A DNA stretch of 64,000 nt from CAVSIS01 sp963814875 (GTDB lineage: Bacteria > Acidobacteriota > Thermoanaerobaculia > Thermoanaerobaculales > Sulfomarinibacteraceae): contig CAWFFJ010000027.1 of the NCBI GenBank assembly GCA_963814875.1, forward strand, positions 1-64,000. Reading direction: 5' to 3'. Numbering within the stretch: the stretch's first letter is position 1; every line of letters begins with the position of its first letter. The notes below the pieces were generated by a model, which searched no databases, had not been told where the DNA came from, and saw only the letters and a list, made by a program, of their open reading frames with translations. Of the stretch, positions 63,839 through 64,000 are shown piece after piece. Made by a program: the position numbers and the translations under genes.

Positions 63839-64000
63839 ATGTCGATGCTGTTCATCGTCGTCGTCCTCGGTGCTGTCGCCCTGCTCTCCTGGCCCCTGGG
63901 GAAAGCGATGACCTGGGCGATGCACCCCGCCGAGCAGCCAGGCACGCTGCGGCTCCGCCTCGAGTCCGCCCTGCGTTGGATCAGCGGCGGCCTGGCGGAT
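63839..64000 (+). CDS. kdpA: K+-transporting ATPase subunit KdpA, 5' part
   Basis: 54 codons reach the window edge: MSMLFIVVVLGAVALLSWPLGKAM, then TWAMHPAEQPGTLRLRLE. KdpA forms the K+ channel-like translocating subunit; its N-terminal helix with 'PLG.Y/AM' and the following polar loop fit. GAAGGGAG precedes the ATG. kdpB and kdpC are expected beyond the edge. Confidence 0.85.
   Translation, partial: MSMLFIVVVLGAVALLSWPLGKAMTWAMHPAEQPGTLRLRLESALRWISGGLAD

Overview
The window is a high-GC (roughly two-thirds G+C by eye) chromosomal segment of a Gram-negative bacterium, most likely an Acidobacteriota member. Supporting traits are an Oar-like TonB receptor with a carboxypeptidase-regulatory plug, several Hanks-type Ser/Thr kinases fused to propeller, FGE or hydrolase domains, a large BNR-propeller protein, secreted S9 and M14 peptidases, futalosine-type menaquinone synthesis (mqnA), and many intergenic palindromes. 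The phylum call is inference from gene content. No rRNA, tRNA, CRISPR array or intact transposon was seen.

Layout. 1-5.2 kb: mqnA (cut by the edge), a HAD-type nucleotidase and a secreted S9 peptidase carrying an FGE domain. 5.4-8.7 kb: a frameshifted beta-helix surface protein and a decayed MntA/HepT-type pair whose antitoxin gene carries a 65-bp cytosine-free insertion. 8.9-11.8 kb: acyl-CoA dehydrogenase behind a FadR-like operator, a truncated UBP zinc finger and a drug-efflux MFS. 11.9-15.6 kb: feoB, a Cys-rich protein and a DtxR-FeoA regulator, divergent from a second DtxR/MntR-type regulator, with related 16-bp palindromes nearby. 16-23.6 kb: a secreted M14 peptidase, then a coupled GNAT / racemase / M20 amidohydrolase / alr cassette followed by infC with an AUU start. 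23.6-38 kb, minus strand: TonB receptor, a large periplasmic-propeller / Ser-Thr kinase sensor, an outer-membrane lipoprotein-sorting-like protein and a BNR protein, rearranged by a 2,259-bp tandem duplication. 38-44 kb: two more fused Ser/Thr kinases. 44-56 kb: methyltransferase, surface proteins, a kup gene with an in-frame stop, GYD protein, MBOAT/AlgJ-like acyl transfer pair and a Fic protein.

56.4-64 kb is a potassium-uptake locus: an intact kup, an NtrC-type sigma-54 activator, an outer-membrane protein, a KinB-like sensor kinase, a 27-residue membrane peptide, kdpF and the start of kdpA. Two promoters here share one architecture: a sigma-54 -24/-12 element preceded by two CCTTGC-N5-GCAAGG-type sites exactly 32 bp apart at the same distance. 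This suggests that kdp is run by an NtrC/KinB-type sigma-54 circuit rather than KdpD/KdpE, and it is the strongest regulatory discovery in the window. The second system worth attention is the TonB receptor coupled to a two-component-style propeller sensor whose output is a Ser/Thr kinase.

Several genes carry single disruptions (S9 peptidase 3' end, beta-helix protein, feoB start, first kup). They may be real or may reflect draft sequence errors; each is flagged.
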